DNA of 64,000 nt, taken from assembly GCA_002689565.1 (NCBI GenBank), contig NZGQ01000100.1, forward strand, positions 47,857-111,856, written 5' to 3'. Shown piece after piece: positions 29,626-37,432 of the stretch. Source of the DNA: Methanobacteriota archaeon. Lineage in GTDB: Archaea; Thermoplasmatota; Poseidoniia; Poseidoniales; Poseidoniaceae. Every line of letters begins with the position of its first letter. Position 1 is the stretch's first letter. The notes beneath the pieces were generated by a model, which saw only the letters and a list, made by a program, of their open reading frames with translations, did not search any database and was not told where the DNA came from. The position numbers and the translations under genes were made by a program.

Positions 29626-30039
29626 ATGTACTTCGTTTCAGGTCGTCACGCAAAGAAAGATTTAGTAGATCAATACATACGTAACTTGATGAAACAGTTA
29701 AACATCCATCGATTCACCAAACGTGAGTTGATGATCGAATTTAAGTCTGTCCTTGAAGATGAAGCTGACGGACTATGCATCGGTGATACCAAAGAGGCGG
29801 TGATTAGTATCGCTACTAAAGATAAGAGTTTCATGAGACAGATGCAGGCACTCGCACACGAGATGGTTCATGCAAGACAATTCTTCCGTGGACAATTGAC
29901 ATGTGATGGTGGGTTCGCATGGAAAGGTCGCAAAGCAGACGGTTTCCATTATAAGAACCAACCTTGGGAAAAAGAGGCGTACAAACTAGAACGTGAACTT
30001 TTCCTTGACTGTTTTCCATTTGATGAGTTAAAGGTATGA
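29626..30039 (+). CDS. HExxH metallopeptidase-like protein (SprT-like)
   Basis: A 137-residue protein with a zinc-protease core: AHEMVHARQ, i.e. His78-Glu79-x-x-His82, and a third ligand candidate among the acids of NQPWEKEAYKLE (Glu115 or Glu117). This matches small SprT/WLM-like phage peptidases. No secretion signal, so it would act in the cytoplasm, possibly on DNA-bound or host regulatory proteins. It leads the operon that runs to gp33. Start after AAAGAGAGATTGTTT. Confidence 0.7.
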   Translation: MYFVSGRHAKKDLVDQYIRNLMKQLNIHRFTKRELMIEFKSVLEDEADGLCIGDTKEAVISIATKDKSFMRQMQALAHEMVHARQFFRGQLTCDGGFAWKGRKADGFHYKNQPWEKEAYKLERELFLDCFPFDELKV

Positions 30040-30209
30040 TGATAGAAAAAGATGGGTTCTGGTCTTTCTGTAGAATTATGTGGGGAGACAATAATAGGGA
30101 ACGTGAAGGATGGGGAGAGAAAACTCTATCATTCGAAGATTATGTAGAGAAGAACGAACAGTTCTTAATTGAAAGGTTTAATAAGGAGAGATATGGAAAT
30201 GATAAATAA
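30036..30209 (+). CDS. Small hypothetical protein, 57 residues
   Basis: ATGATG start in the previous stop. Reads MMIEKDGFWSFCRIMWGDNN and continues as a charged, tryptophan-bearing helix-rich peptide ending RFNKERYGNDK. Overlaps the next start by 17 bases. Unknown. Confidence 0.5.
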   Translation: MMIEKDGFWSFCRIMWGDNNREREGWGEKTLSFEDYVEKNEQFLIERFNKERYGNDK

Positions 30210-30408
30210 AGTTCAACGATACGCCATGATCAAGGCAGCTGCTGAAAAGATTCAGAAACAAAAGTTGTTAGATCGTGAAGTTGATAAACAGGTGGAACAG
30301 GTCAAGAAGTATGATGACATGTCCGCAATACATTGGAGTGATGCCGAAGACTATGCGAAGGCGCACTACGGTGGAATTTATGAAAATACTCGCATAGGGG
30401 AAATGTAA
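30193..30408 (+). CDS. Small helical protein, 71 residues
   Basis: ATG 30193 after AATAAGGAGAGAT; a second ATG at 30199 is possible. MEMINKVQRYAMIKAAAEKI continues as a long amphipathic helix, followed by an aromatic end (EDYAKAHYGGIYENTRIGEM). No family recognised. Confidence 0.6.
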   Translation: MEMINKVQRYAMIKAAAEKIQKQKLLDREVDKQVEQVKKYDDMSAIHWSDAEDYAKAHYGGIYENTRIGEM

Positions 30409-30410
30409 TT

Positions 30411-30767
30411 ATGGCTACAACTAAAACGAAGACTCGTGCAACTAAAGGCGATAGTTCTAAACCGTTGAAAGGTCAAACCGAAGAACAAAGTTTCGGTCAA
30501 CCACGTAAGTTTGTGGATCTTCCAGAGATCTCAACTGACGAAGCGGAAGCGGTAACTGTCGAGATGTTGCGTGATGTTTATGTAGATACTATCCGTTATT
30601 ACTTAGATCGTAAAGACGGAAAGGTAGGTGAAGGTACTGTTAATAAACAGGAATCTGAATCGATAGAAGGATTGTTAAAATCTTTCGAACAGGTGATCGT
30701 TTGGTTTGATCAATCAGACCAATGGTTAAAAGACTTGCATGATGGCAAGTTAGATAATTCTAAATAA
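30411..30767 (+). CDS. Hypothetical protein, 118 residues
   Basis: Basic, disordered N-terminus (MATTKTKTRATKGDSSKPLK) then a helical body (AEAVTVEMLRDVYVDTIRYY and SESIEGLLKSFEQVIVWF). ATG after AGGGGAAATGTAATT. Conserved look among phages; unknown function. Confidence 0.65.
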   Translation: MATTKTKTRATKGDSSKPLKGQTEEQSFGQPRKFVDLPEISTDEAEAVTVEMLRDVYVDTIRYYLDRKDGKVGEGTVNKQESESIEGLLKSFEQVIVWFDQSDQWLKDLHDGKLDNSK

Positions 30768-30782
30768 GTGAGGTACTATATT

Positions 30783-31052
30783 ATGAATGATACGCAACTA
30801 CCAAGTAAGGACACGGTTCTTACTGCATTGCAAAATGGACAAGTTGATCTGTCGTTTACGAAAGTGAAGGATGGAGAAGTTCGTCAAATGAAAGCGACAC
30901 TGGTGTCTGATTTGATACCAGAGGACAAACGTCCTAAGTCAGACAAAGAACCTAACAACCACGAGGTTGCATGTAGGGTGTTTGATTTAAGTCTACAGGA
31001 ATGGAGATCGTTCCGTTATGATTCATTACTATCATTTAATCCAATCGGGTAA
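30783..31052 (+). CDS. WYL_2/DUF2693-like small protein
   Basis: An 89-residue protein reading MNDTQLPSKDTVLTALQNGQ then VDLSFTKVKDGEVRQMKATL and FDLSLQEWRSFRYDSLLSF. The order (xxFTKVxGExRxMxxTLxxDLIP, then WRSFRxDSL) matches the Sm-like DUF2693/WYL_2 family of phage proteins, which are predicted ligand- or nucleic-acid-binding beta-barrels. ATG 30783 follows GTGAGGTACTATATT. Confidence 0.65.
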   Translation: MNDTQLPSKDTVLTALQNGQVDLSFTKVKDGEVRQMKATLVSDLIPEDKRPKSDKEPNNHEVACRVFDLSLQEWRSFRYDSLLSFNPIG

Positions 31053-31055
31053 GAT

Positions 31056-31715
31056 ATGACAAAGAAAGGACAGAAGGCAGCTGATACTCGTAAGAAGAAA
31101 CAGGATGCCATGATGAAGGAGTTGGGTTTCGAACGCAAGAAAGTAAAGCGTAAGAGAAAACCAATGACCGAAGAACAGAAAAAGGCAGCTGCTGAACGTC
31201 TTGCGAAAGCACGAGAAGCACGTGGTCACACTGGTCTAAAGACTGTCCATCATTCTATCCGTGATCTACCAGAAGATGATTTTCTTCATCCACTGAAGGT
31301 CAAGGAATGGATTAAAAGTAATGAATTGAAGTTGAGAGGTATGAGTAGTCTGAAGAGCTCTTCCAAATGGCAAGAGAGATCTGAGTACATCGACCTTCAA
31401 ACTTATATTAAAAATATGAAATCTTATTTGTCTACTGGACACTGGGGAGATTTCCGTTGGGGTGAGAACATGGAACACAGAGTACAAAAAGTATGTGTCG
31501 CCATGTCTTATCATCCAGACGGAACACCAAACAGAACTATGGGTGTGTTTTATCCAGACATAGGCCAGACTTGGACAAAGGAACTACAGGAGTCATGGTA
31601 TGGTGAAGACGATCCCAGAAGAGTCCACGCAACCGCAACAAAACTTTCTAACCAAGAAGAAATTCTCGGCGATGGTGGAGACGGCAGTGAGGACGAACAG
31701 GATGACCTATATTGA
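31056..31715 (+). CDS. Basic hypothetical protein, 219 residues
   Basis: A strongly basic helical N-terminal third (MTKKGQKAADTRKKKQDAMM to about residue 60), then a globular part with aromatic motifs (YLSTGHWGDFRWGENMEHRV) and an acidic tail (GDGGDGSEDEQDDLY). The gp33-like gene starts inside its last 116 bases in another frame. Often precedes gp33 in T4-like marine genomes. Function unknown. Confidence 0.65.
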   Translation: MTKKGQKAADTRKKKQDAMMKELGFERKKVKRKRKPMTEEQKKAAAERLAKAREARGHTGLKTVHHSIRDLPEDDFLHPLKVKEWIKSNELKLRGMSSLKSSSKWQERSEYIDLQTYIKNMKSYLSTGHWGDFRWGENMEHRVQKVCVAMSYHPDGTPNRTMGVFYPDIGQTWTKELQESWYGEDDPRRVHATATKLSNQEEILGDGGDGSEDEQDDLY

Positions 31716-31857
31716 TGCTATTGTTTGGATCTGTGAAAAGAACAATATCGAAATAGAGGACATCAAAAAATATTTAAATCTATCAATCGTAGAGAACCTT
31801 GAAAAGGAAGCGATGGATTTGAATATACTTCCAAAGGTAAATACTTTGGATGTATAA
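31600..31857 (+). CDS. 33: gp33-like late transcription co-activator
   Basis: An 85-residue helical protein. T4 gp33 bridges RNA polymerase core and the gp45 clamp to activate late promoters. The conserved-looking segments are FLTKKKFSAMVETAV, MTYIDAIVWICEKNNIEIED and the end EAMDLNILPKVNTLDV, which match my recollection of marine gp33 proteins. ATG 31600 lies seven bases after AGGAG inside the upstream gene; later ATGs would remove the FLTKKKFS block. Location next to gene 32 fits T4 order (33 near 32/59). A late promoter overlaps its stop. Confidence 0.6.
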   Translation: MVKTIPEESTQPQQNFLTKKKFSAMVETAVRTNRMTYIDAIVWICEKNNIEIEDIKKYLNLSIVENLEKEAMDLNILPKVNTLDV

Positions 31858-31860
31858 ATA
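31853..31860 (+). promoter_or_regulatory. T4-type late promoter TATAAATA
   Basis: Exact TATAAATA at the end of the gp33-like gene, about 99 bases before gene 32. With the sigma70-type element at 31865 it would give gene 32 both early and late expression. Confidence 0.55.
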
Positions 31861-31864
31861 GTGC

Positions 31865-31894
31865 TTGCCATACGAATACTATGTGTGGTATAAT
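31865..31894 (+). promoter_or_regulatory. Sigma70-type promoter for gene 32
   Basis: TTGCCA, 18 bases, TATAAT, with extended TGTGG before the -10 as at 19299. The leader to the gene 32 ATG is about 57 bases, long for this genome, leaving room for translational autoregulation. Confidence 0.6.
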
Positions 31895-31958
31895 ACTAAT
31901 CATATATTATGCACAAAGTGGATAAATTGTTAATACATTGTAAATACGGAGAAAAAAT

Positions 31959-32885
31959 ATGTCTTTTGCAAATCTAAAGTCAGGTAAAACTGACATCTCA
32001 AAACTGGTCTCAGCTGCTCAAGAAGTAGGTGGTGGTCAGAAAACTAAAAACAAATACGAGGACGAACGTAAGTGGAAACCAACTGTCGATGACGCTGGTA
32101 ACGGTTACGCAGTCATTCGTTTCCTTCCAGCCATGGAAGGTCAGGAACTTCCTTGGGAACGTTACTGGGATCATGGGTTTAAAGGCCCAACTGGTCAATG
32201 GTATATCGAGAAGTCTCTTACTTCTATCGGACAGAAGGATCCAGTCGGTGAGTTGAACTCACGTCTGTGGAATTCTGGTAACGAGGAAGATAAAGAAACT
32301 GCTCGTAAACAAAAACGTAGACTACACTACATCTCTAACATTCTAGTTGTGAGTGATCCTTCTAACCCATCGAACGAGGGTAAAGTATTCTTGTACGAGT
32401 ATGGTAAGAAGATCTTTGATAAACTCATGGATGTTATGCAACCACAGTTTCCTGGCGAAGAACCAGTGAATCCATTCGACTTCTGGTCTGGAGCAGACTT
32501 CCAGTTGAAGATTCGTAATGTGGCTGGATATCGTAACTACGATAAGTCAGAGTTTAAATCTGCATCTGCATTGTTTGATGCTGACGAAACTAAACTTGAA
32601 GCAACATATAATCAACTTCACGATCTTGCGGAGTTTGTTGATCCGAAACAATACAAGTCATATGACGAGTTAAACTCACGTCTACAACTTGTACTTGGTC
32701 ATTCGGTTGGTGATGGTGCGACTATGAAGAATGAGGCGTTAACGCAAAGTGCGGAAGCGGCTCCTGCTGTTAGTGCATCTGAACCAGAGATTGTATCGGC
32801 ACCTACGCCTGCAATTGAATCAGCATCTTCGGATGATGAAGATGATACACTATCTTACTTCGCCAAAATGGCACAAGCAGACTAA
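31959..32885 (+). CDS. 32: Single-stranded DNA binding protein gp32
   Basis: A 308-residue protein coating single-stranded DNA in replication, repair and recombination. MSFANLKSGKTDISKLVSAA is the N-terminal cooperativity region; WKPTVDDAGNGYAVIRFLPA and WERYWDHGF with WYIEKSL form the OB-fold opening; FDFWSGADFQLKIRNVAGYR is a conserved gp32 block. The acidic tail (SSDDEDDTLSYFAKMAQAD) is the protein-interaction domain. The zinc-binding His/Cys set of T4 gp32 is absent, with no cysteines in the 90-150 region. A strong terminator follows. Confidence 0.93.
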   Translation: MSFANLKSGKTDISKLVSAAQEVGGGQKTKNKYEDERKWKPTVDDAGNGYAVIRFLPAMEGQELPWERYWDHGFKGPTGQWYIEKSLTSIGQKDPVGELNSRLWNSGNEEDKETARKQKRRLHYISNILVVSDPSNPSNEGKVFLYEYGKKIFDKLMDVMQPQFPGEEPVNPFDFWSGADFQLKIRNVAGYRNYDKSEFKSASALFDADETKLEATYNQLHDLAEFVDPKQYKSYDELNSRLQLVLGHSVGDGATMKNEALTQSAEAAPAVSASEPEIVSAPTPAIESASSDDEDDTLSYFAKMAQAD

Positions 32886-32902
32886 TACAGTCTGAAGTAG
32901 TC

Positions 32903-32932
32903 AAGGGGGAACTTCGGTTCCCCTTTTTTTTT
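32903..32932 (+). terminator. Strong Rho-independent terminator after gene 32
   Basis: Stem GGGGAAC / GTTCCCC closed by a TTCG tetraloop, extended by A-T pairs and followed by nine T residues. The T tract runs into the stop codon of the convergent tape measure gene, so only plus-strand transcripts are well terminated. Confidence 0.92.
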
Positions 32933-35159
32933 ATCCGTAGGTTGTGTCTAGATTATCTACCGCAGGCATGTTCATGTTCATAACTGCTGTGGTAGGTGCA
33001 GTGTTGTTTACTACGTTTGTTTGAGGTGCAACGACCATAGACTGTTGTGCTTTAGTTTTTTCATCTCTCTCAATATAGAGTTGTGCTTGGCGTCTTTGTT
33101 CATCGGTAATTTGTTGACCTTTATACATTCCTGTCGCAAGTATCTCACGTGCTTTCTCTGCTCTTTCTGCACGAAGAATCATTGCACGTTCCATTGTTTT
33201 TGCGTATTCTGCTTCACGTTTCAACTTGTTCTCTGCCGAACGGATCTGGAACTCTTTCTCACGTTCGTCTCTTTCGGTCTGTACCTTCTTCTGGTGTGCG
33301 ATACCTTCAGGTGAGTCTACCCATAACATCCAGTCTTTGGTTGCTTGATCGTCTTCCGCATCCAACTCTGCTTGAGTGAATGCACGACCAATATCTCGAT
33401 CTTCAAGACTTGCGGCCTCTAGTTTCTTTTCCATCAATGGTGTTTTATCACCAGTCTTGATTGCTTCCATTCTCGCCTTGTTCATCTCTTCATTAGTCGT
33501 AGTTAACTCTTTGAGACCTTCTAGTTGCATCTTTGTTGCATCTACAAACATCTTCGCCGCCTCGACATCCAGTTCTGAACCAGTTCCTTCATCCAATGCT
33601 GTCTGTGCAGCCGCAAGATCTGCTTCATCTGATTTGAGTTGTTGTTGAAGTTCTGCTTTGGTCATTTGAGGTTGTTCACCTTCTTGGACTTCTTTCTCAG
33701 GTTCATCTACGGCTGGATCTTTCTTAGGTGGTGTAAATTGACCAGTCTGACCTACCCAATCATAAACTGCATCTGGAACAAACCTCTCAAGGAACGATCC
33801 TTTCTCAGGTAACTTGTCCATAATGAACTGTCGGAACTTGTCTTGCAGTCCCGCTACTTTACCTTTGAGTTTACCGAATGTGTCTTTTGCGTGTTCGAAC
33901 TTCTTAAAGAATCCGTCTGAGGCACCACTCCACCATTCACCAACTTTGTCTCCGATACCACCGAAGAATCCACCAAAGTCAATGTTACTGAAGAAGTTAC
34001 CGATTCCTTTGACTGCACCAACCAATGCATCAACAATCATGCCTGGCAAGTCTGCGACAAAGTTGGCCATCCAATCCCATATCTTGGTAAAGAAACCAGA
34101 GATACTGAATCCTGCTAATGCGTTCTCAGCGTTCTCAAATCCTAGTTTACCCAATAACCAACCGATACCGTCTTTCAACATGTCTAGTGGTTTCATGATA
34201 ATGGCGTTGATTGCACCTTTGAAGAATCCAGTGAATCCCATAAAGAGTGATTTCATTATACCATCACCCTCTTCTCTGGACTTACCGAAGTCTTTGAACA
34301 TCTGCATGATACCACCGATAAGACCAGTGATTACTGTGATAGGCCATGCGATTACACGACCAACTACTGCGAATGCTCTGAATACAACACCGAATGTTCG
34401 AGCAAACCCACTAAAGAGTCTACCGACCATCTTGAATCCGTCACCTACTTTAGTAAAGACTTTACCCACTGTACCAGTTGTTGCGGTAACACCATTCATC
34501 ACTCTACCGATAGAACCTATTGCTCTTCGGATTCTATTGAATGGTTGAAGGATGAATTTATTCATCATCCTACCCATACTCGCAAAGAAACCAGTTATTC
34601 CTTTTTGAAGACTAACGAATCTTCCCATTGCACCACGGACTGCTCTGGTCTCACCTTTTAATCCTGCTCCAAATGCTTTACTAATGTTACTAAAGAATGC
34701 AGTTACAGGTTTAAAGAAATTCTTTATCGTAGTAATCATACTAGTGAATTTCGTTTTTACGAACTGAACTAATTTTGTGTTCTTAAAGAAATCCTTAGTA
34801 CTCTTAGCTAATTGAGTGAATGGACTAGTAACAGTTTTAACAATACCGTAGATAAGACCAAGAACCGCACCAGACAACCCAGCAACGATTCTGCCAAGTA
34901 TCCCGATTAATCCAATACTCTCGTTACCTTGAGGCGCATCTCCACCACCAGATGGGCCACCACCAGATGGTGAACCTTCTTGACGATCCTGTCCACGTTG
35001 ACGGTCGATTGCCATACCATCGAGCATATCACCGATAAGACGTGCAGTCTCTTGAGTAGCCTCTGCCGTCTTTTCTTGATTCTCGTTCAGTTCTGCGAGT
35101 TTCTTATTATTCTCTTCTCGCAGTAAACCGATTGCGCCTGTTAATTGTGCTTCTGCCAT
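32931..35159 (-). CDS. Tape measure protein (gp29-like)
   Basis: A 742-residue protein, called by composition and position. After a helical N-terminus (MAEAQLTGAIGLLREENNKK) and a Gly/Ser/Pro linker come hydrophobic, Gly/Phe-rich segments from about residue 80 to 400 (GILGRIVAGLSGAVLGLIYG, WPITVITGLIGGIMQMF), then charged coiled-coil to about 700. This is the usual tape measure plan: it sets tail length and leads DNA exit. T4 gp29 is 590 residues, so the tail may be longer. It follows gp26 and a frameshift extension, the position of a tape measure after its assembly chaperone. Confidence 0.75.
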   Translation of the reverse strand: MAEAQLTGAIGLLREENNKKLAELNENQEKTAEATQETARLIGDMLDGMAIDRQRGQDRQEGSPSGGGPSGGGDAPQGNESIGLIGILGRIVAGLSGAVLGLIYGIVKTVTSPFTQLAKSTKDFFKNTKLVQFVKTKFTSMITTIKNFFKPVTAFFSNISKAFGAGLKGETRAVRGAMGRFVSLQKGITGFFASMGRMMNKFILQPFNRIRRAIGSIGRVMNGVTATTGTVGKVFTKVGDGFKMVGRLFSGFARTFGVVFRAFAVVGRVIAWPITVITGLIGGIMQMFKDFGKSREEGDGIMKSLFMGFTGFFKGAINAIIMKPLDMLKDGIGWLLGKLGFENAENALAGFSISGFFTKIWDWMANFVADLPGMIVDALVGAVKGIGNFFSNIDFGGFFGGIGDKVGEWWSGASDGFFKKFEHAKDTFGKLKGKVAGLQDKFRQFIMDKLPEKGSFLERFVPDAVYDWVGQTGQFTPPKKDPAVDEPEKEVQEGEQPQMTKAELQQQLKSDEADLAAAQTALDEGTGSELDVEAAKMFVDATKMQLEGLKELTTTNEEMNKARMEAIKTGDKTPLMEKKLEAASLEDRDIGRAFTQAELDAEDDQATKDWMLWVDSPEGIAHQKKVQTERDEREKEFQIRSAENKLKREAEYAKTMERAMILRAERAEKAREILATGMYKGQQITDEQRRQAQLYIERDEKTKAQQSMVVAPQTNVVNNTAPTTAVMNMNMPAVDNLDTTYG

Positions 35160-35165
35160 TTCTGG

Positions 35166-35360
35166 TTATCCGTTTTGTTGATTCTGTCTTTCTATTCTCT
35201 CGTTCTCTTCCTTAATGTGTTCCAATAGCATATTAACATATATTTCCCTTTCCCATGGCATCATCATTTCTAATTCAGTCAAACTGTAATGGTGATGTTG
35301 CATCATTGCGAAATTTGTCTTATAATGGTTTACAAGACTATCATGAGAAAGGTTTAGGAT
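35166..35360 (-). CDS. -1 frame extension of gp26 (tail assembly chaperone-like T domain)
   Basis: A 64-codon frame without its own well-placed start, entered by -1 slippage at 35360-35366, that ends six bases before the tape measure ATG. It reads ILNLSHDSLVNHYKTNFAMM, then HHHYSLTELEMMMPWEREIY and a charged helix ending ERIERQNQQNG. The PWEREIYVNMLLEHIKEE segment recalls the C-terminal extensions of siphophage tail assembly chaperones. Fused to gp26 it gives about 301 residues. Internal ATGs exist but none has a ribosome binding site. Confidence 0.7.
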   Translation of the reverse strand: MLNLSHDSLVNHYKTNFAMMQHHHYSLTELEMMMPWEREIYVNMLLEHIKEENERIERQNQQNG

Positions 35361-36070
35361 AAAAAATCCGATATCCCTTTTAATTCAATTTCATTATCAT
35401 GTCCACAGTGAACGCACTTAAATTTTGCGTTATGTTTCATAGCTGGAAGATCACCAATATACTTGGTAACTCTTTCGAACTGTTCACTGGTCATAGACTC
35501 AATGAATTCCATTAGTTCTTTTTTGGATACATCCTTCGCATCCATACGTTCTTCTTCAAGACCGTTTTTAACTATGACTCCAGCGATACTGGCTACAACC
35601 ATATCCAGTCCTAGTTTTACTTGATCACCCGATAGATCTGATTCCATAACCGACTTGTAAGGCGGGTACTTCATCTCTACCGTGATCTGATCTGTCAATT
35701 CTACTTTCATGTCCTCGTCTGTGACCTCAACTTCAATCTTTGATAGATCAATGTCTATCTCGTTTTGAGTTTCACATTCTTGACACTTCAGTAAGATTGT
35801 CGATTTCTCACCAGCAGACTTGGAACGTATCTGTGTAAACATATACTCGACATCAAATGTCGCCAGTTCTGCTACGTTTATTTTATCTTGAACACATGCA
35901 TCAATGGTTGATACGATAGCTTTTAGTGCTTGTTTCTGATCGCCAGATTCAAACGCCATCATAAGAACCTTTTCTTCCTTAACAAGATACGGTCTGTAGC
36001 TGACACGATCTCCTGTTGAAGGAACCGACAATTCATATATCGGTGCTGTGTTTAACTTTGGTAATGCCAT
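35354..36070 (-). CDS. 26: gp26-like baseplate hub / tail assembly chaperone protein
   Basis: A 238-residue protein of the T4_baseplate family (gp26). MALPKLNTAPIYELSVPSTG leads to the family block YRPYLVKEEKVLMMAFESGD. Two CxxC pairs, C96/C99 and C219/C222, could form one zinc site linking the middle to the C-terminus. In T4, gp26 is needed for hub assembly. Here it directly precedes the tape measure and ends in a slippery sequence, suggesting it is the G-like partner of a chaperone pair. ATG after AGGAGAATGAA. Confidence 0.8.
   Translation of the reverse strand: MALPKLNTAPIYELSVPSTGDRVSYRPYLVKEEKVLMMAFESGDQKQALKAIVSTIDACVQDKINVAELATFDVEYMFTQIRSKSAGEKSTILLKCQECETQNEIDIDLSKIEVEVTDEDMKVELTDQITVEMKYPPYKSVMESDLSGDQVKLGLDMVVASIAGVIVKNGLEEERMDAKDVSKKELMEFIESMTSEQFERVTKYIGDLPAMKHNAKFKCVHCGHDNEIELKGISDFLS
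35360..35366 (-). promoter_or_regulatory. Programmed -1 frameshift site, T TTT TTA
   Basis: Read on the minus strand in the gp26 frame as GAT TTT TTA TCC TAA. The heptamer fits X XXY YYZ exactly (U UUU UUA), two codons before the stop. Slippage by -1 continues in the 64-codon extension. No pseudoknot was computed. Confidence 0.75.
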
Positions 36071-36103
36071 TTCATTCTCCTAATAATTTAGAAATAGTTT
36101 ATC

Positions 36104-36820
36104 TCAACTGAATATATTTAGTCCACCACTAAGTATTGAACTAAACAAACTCTTCGCATCGTGGGCAGTCGATTCCCAATCTCTATACTTAAATGATACT
36201 GTGAGTTCCATGATTGCGTTCTCTTGGTCATCACCCAACTGTATATCACTCATTGTCGTTGGAAACGCTTCGATCAAACGACAAGTGTATGTCTTTTCGT
36301 CCTTTGTACCTAAGTCCAAATCTACTTCACCTTGGGACAATTTAAATGGCCCAATGTCTGGTAGTCGATTACGGATAGTCGGACTAATCTTTTTCAAAAA
36401 AGGTATTTGTTTATTAAAGGCAGGAATAGTTGCACCTGTCTTTAGAGTCTCAATCTTGAGATCTCTTGCGTAATCTTTAAAGTATCCTACTTCACCTTTG
36501 TTCCACGCAATACTTTGCCAGTCTTCGAAGTAGTTCTTTACTATGTGTGTTGCTGGTACATGGAATGTCATGGTTACTTCTGATACAGTCTGTGCATTTA
36601 CTATGTCGTACTTATATGTACCTAACTGTTTCTCAATTGTACCGATCTGTCTGCCAGGCAATAATACTGCCTTACACAATAAGTTTAAATCTTTTGTGTC
36701 GTAACCATCAATAGGAGGTAACTGAACACGAAATAGATTAGGTCTTTGAAAACCATCGGATCTACCCATAAGGGTTTTCAGTCCTTCAATAGAACCTAGT
36801 CTGTTAGTTGAATTAGCCAT
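36104..36820 (-). CDS. gp54-like tail tube initiator / tube-fold protein
   Basis: A 238-residue protein of the gp19/gp54 tube fold. It has NLFRVQLPPIDGYDTKDLNL, LLPGRQIGTIEKQLGTYKYD, FHVPATHIVKNYFEDWQSIA and a C-terminal FPTTMSDIQLGDDQENAIME, the usual block in tube proteins. T4 gp54 sits on gp48 and starts tube polymerisation. The true tube gp19 is not in this window, and the neighbours are baseplate genes, so gp54 is preferred. Overlaps the gp2-like gene by 8 bases. Confidence 0.7.
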   Translation of the reverse strand: MANSTNRLGSIEGLKTLMGRSDGFQRPNLFRVQLPPIDGYDTKDLNLLCKAVLLPGRQIGTIEKQLGTYKYDIVNAQTVSEVTMTFHVPATHIVKNYFEDWQSIAWNKGEVGYFKDYARDLKIETLKTGATIPAFNKQIPFLKKISPTIRNRLPDIGPFKLSQGEVDLDLGTKDEKTYTCRLIEAFPTTMSDIQLGDDQENAIMELTVSFKYRDWESTAHDAKSLFSSILSGGLNIFS

Positions 36821-37418
36821 CTATCTTTTGCCTTGAATCGTAGAATACTTTCTGTGAGTTTGCTTTTCTGAACTGTGCAGTTGGTAAGAAAGTCGCAATT
36901 TCCCACTCTGGTGTTTGAACTTCTGCAAACCGACTCTTCACGTGTGCGGTTAGATAATGTTTCAAACATGGTTTATAGTACCGCATCTTTGCGGTCTTCT
37001 GTAAGATGCCATATGTTAACCGCATCCTTGCGGTCTTTGTCATCTTCGCACCGAGTACATCCATTAATGCATCCAGAAACTTCGCACGAAGAATCGGAGG
37101 CAAGTAATGTAAATTGAGTCCGTAGAATCCACCTTCTGCGGGCCCAATAATAATGACCAACGGAAACGCATCGTAGTATGGTAATGTCTTCTTATGTTTT
37201 GGATCATAGAAGAACATCTGCATAGAACCAATCAACTCTCGATTATCCGCCTTTGATACATCACGTCTTTTCAACGGATCTTCTTTCATCAATGCTTCAC
37301 GGTTAATCGAACGTAGATTCGATGCCTTTTGTCTGAACCAATCACGACTCTCCTTAGTACGAGGTGTAATGCCCGCACGGAATGCCTGTAGTTCCAGTCT
37401 GTTGAATAAATTACTCAT
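36813..37418 (-). CDS. gp2-like DNA end protector protein
   Basis: A 201-residue protein. MFFYDPKHKKTLPYYDAFPL, GFYGLNLHYLPPILRAKFLD and WEIATFLPTAQFRKANSQKV match my recollection of the T4-like gp2 family, which protects packaged DNA ends from host RecBCD. It neighbours the gp4-like gene as gene 2 neighbours gene 4 in T4, though order differs. T4 gp2 is longer. A late promoter places its ATG five bases from TATAAATA. The identity of this family is from memory, hence moderate. Confidence 0.6.
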   Translation of the reverse strand: MSNLFNRLELQAFRAGITPRTKESRDWFRQKASNLRSINREALMKEDPLKRRDVSKADNRELIGSMQMFFYDPKHKKTLPYYDAFPLVIIIGPAEGGFYGLNLHYLPPILRAKFLDALMDVLGAKMTKTARMRLTYGILQKTAKMRYYKPCLKHYLTAHVKSRFAEVQTPEWEIATFLPTAQFRKANSQKVFYDSRQKIDG

Positions 37419-37423
37419 GTTTC

Positions 37424-37431
37424 TATTTATA
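37424..37431 (-). promoter_or_regulatory. T4-type late promoter TATAAATA
   Basis: Minus-strand TATAAATA, then GAAAC, then the ATG at 37418. T4 geometry puts the start of transcription at the A of ATG. Just downstream of the gp4-like gene stop. Confidence 0.7.
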
Positions 37432-37432
37432 C

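Noticed and set aside
33814..34548. 244-codon frame opposite the tape measure gene
   Set aside because: Mirror of the hydrophobic repeat-like codons of the tape measure; Pro/Leu/Ser-rich, no ribosome binding site, and the minus-strand protein is convincing.
35230..35320. Independent small gene in the -1 frame after gp26 starting at one of several internal ATGs
   Set aside because: No ribosome binding site before any of these ATGs, whereas the slippery heptamer gives a direct route into the frame.
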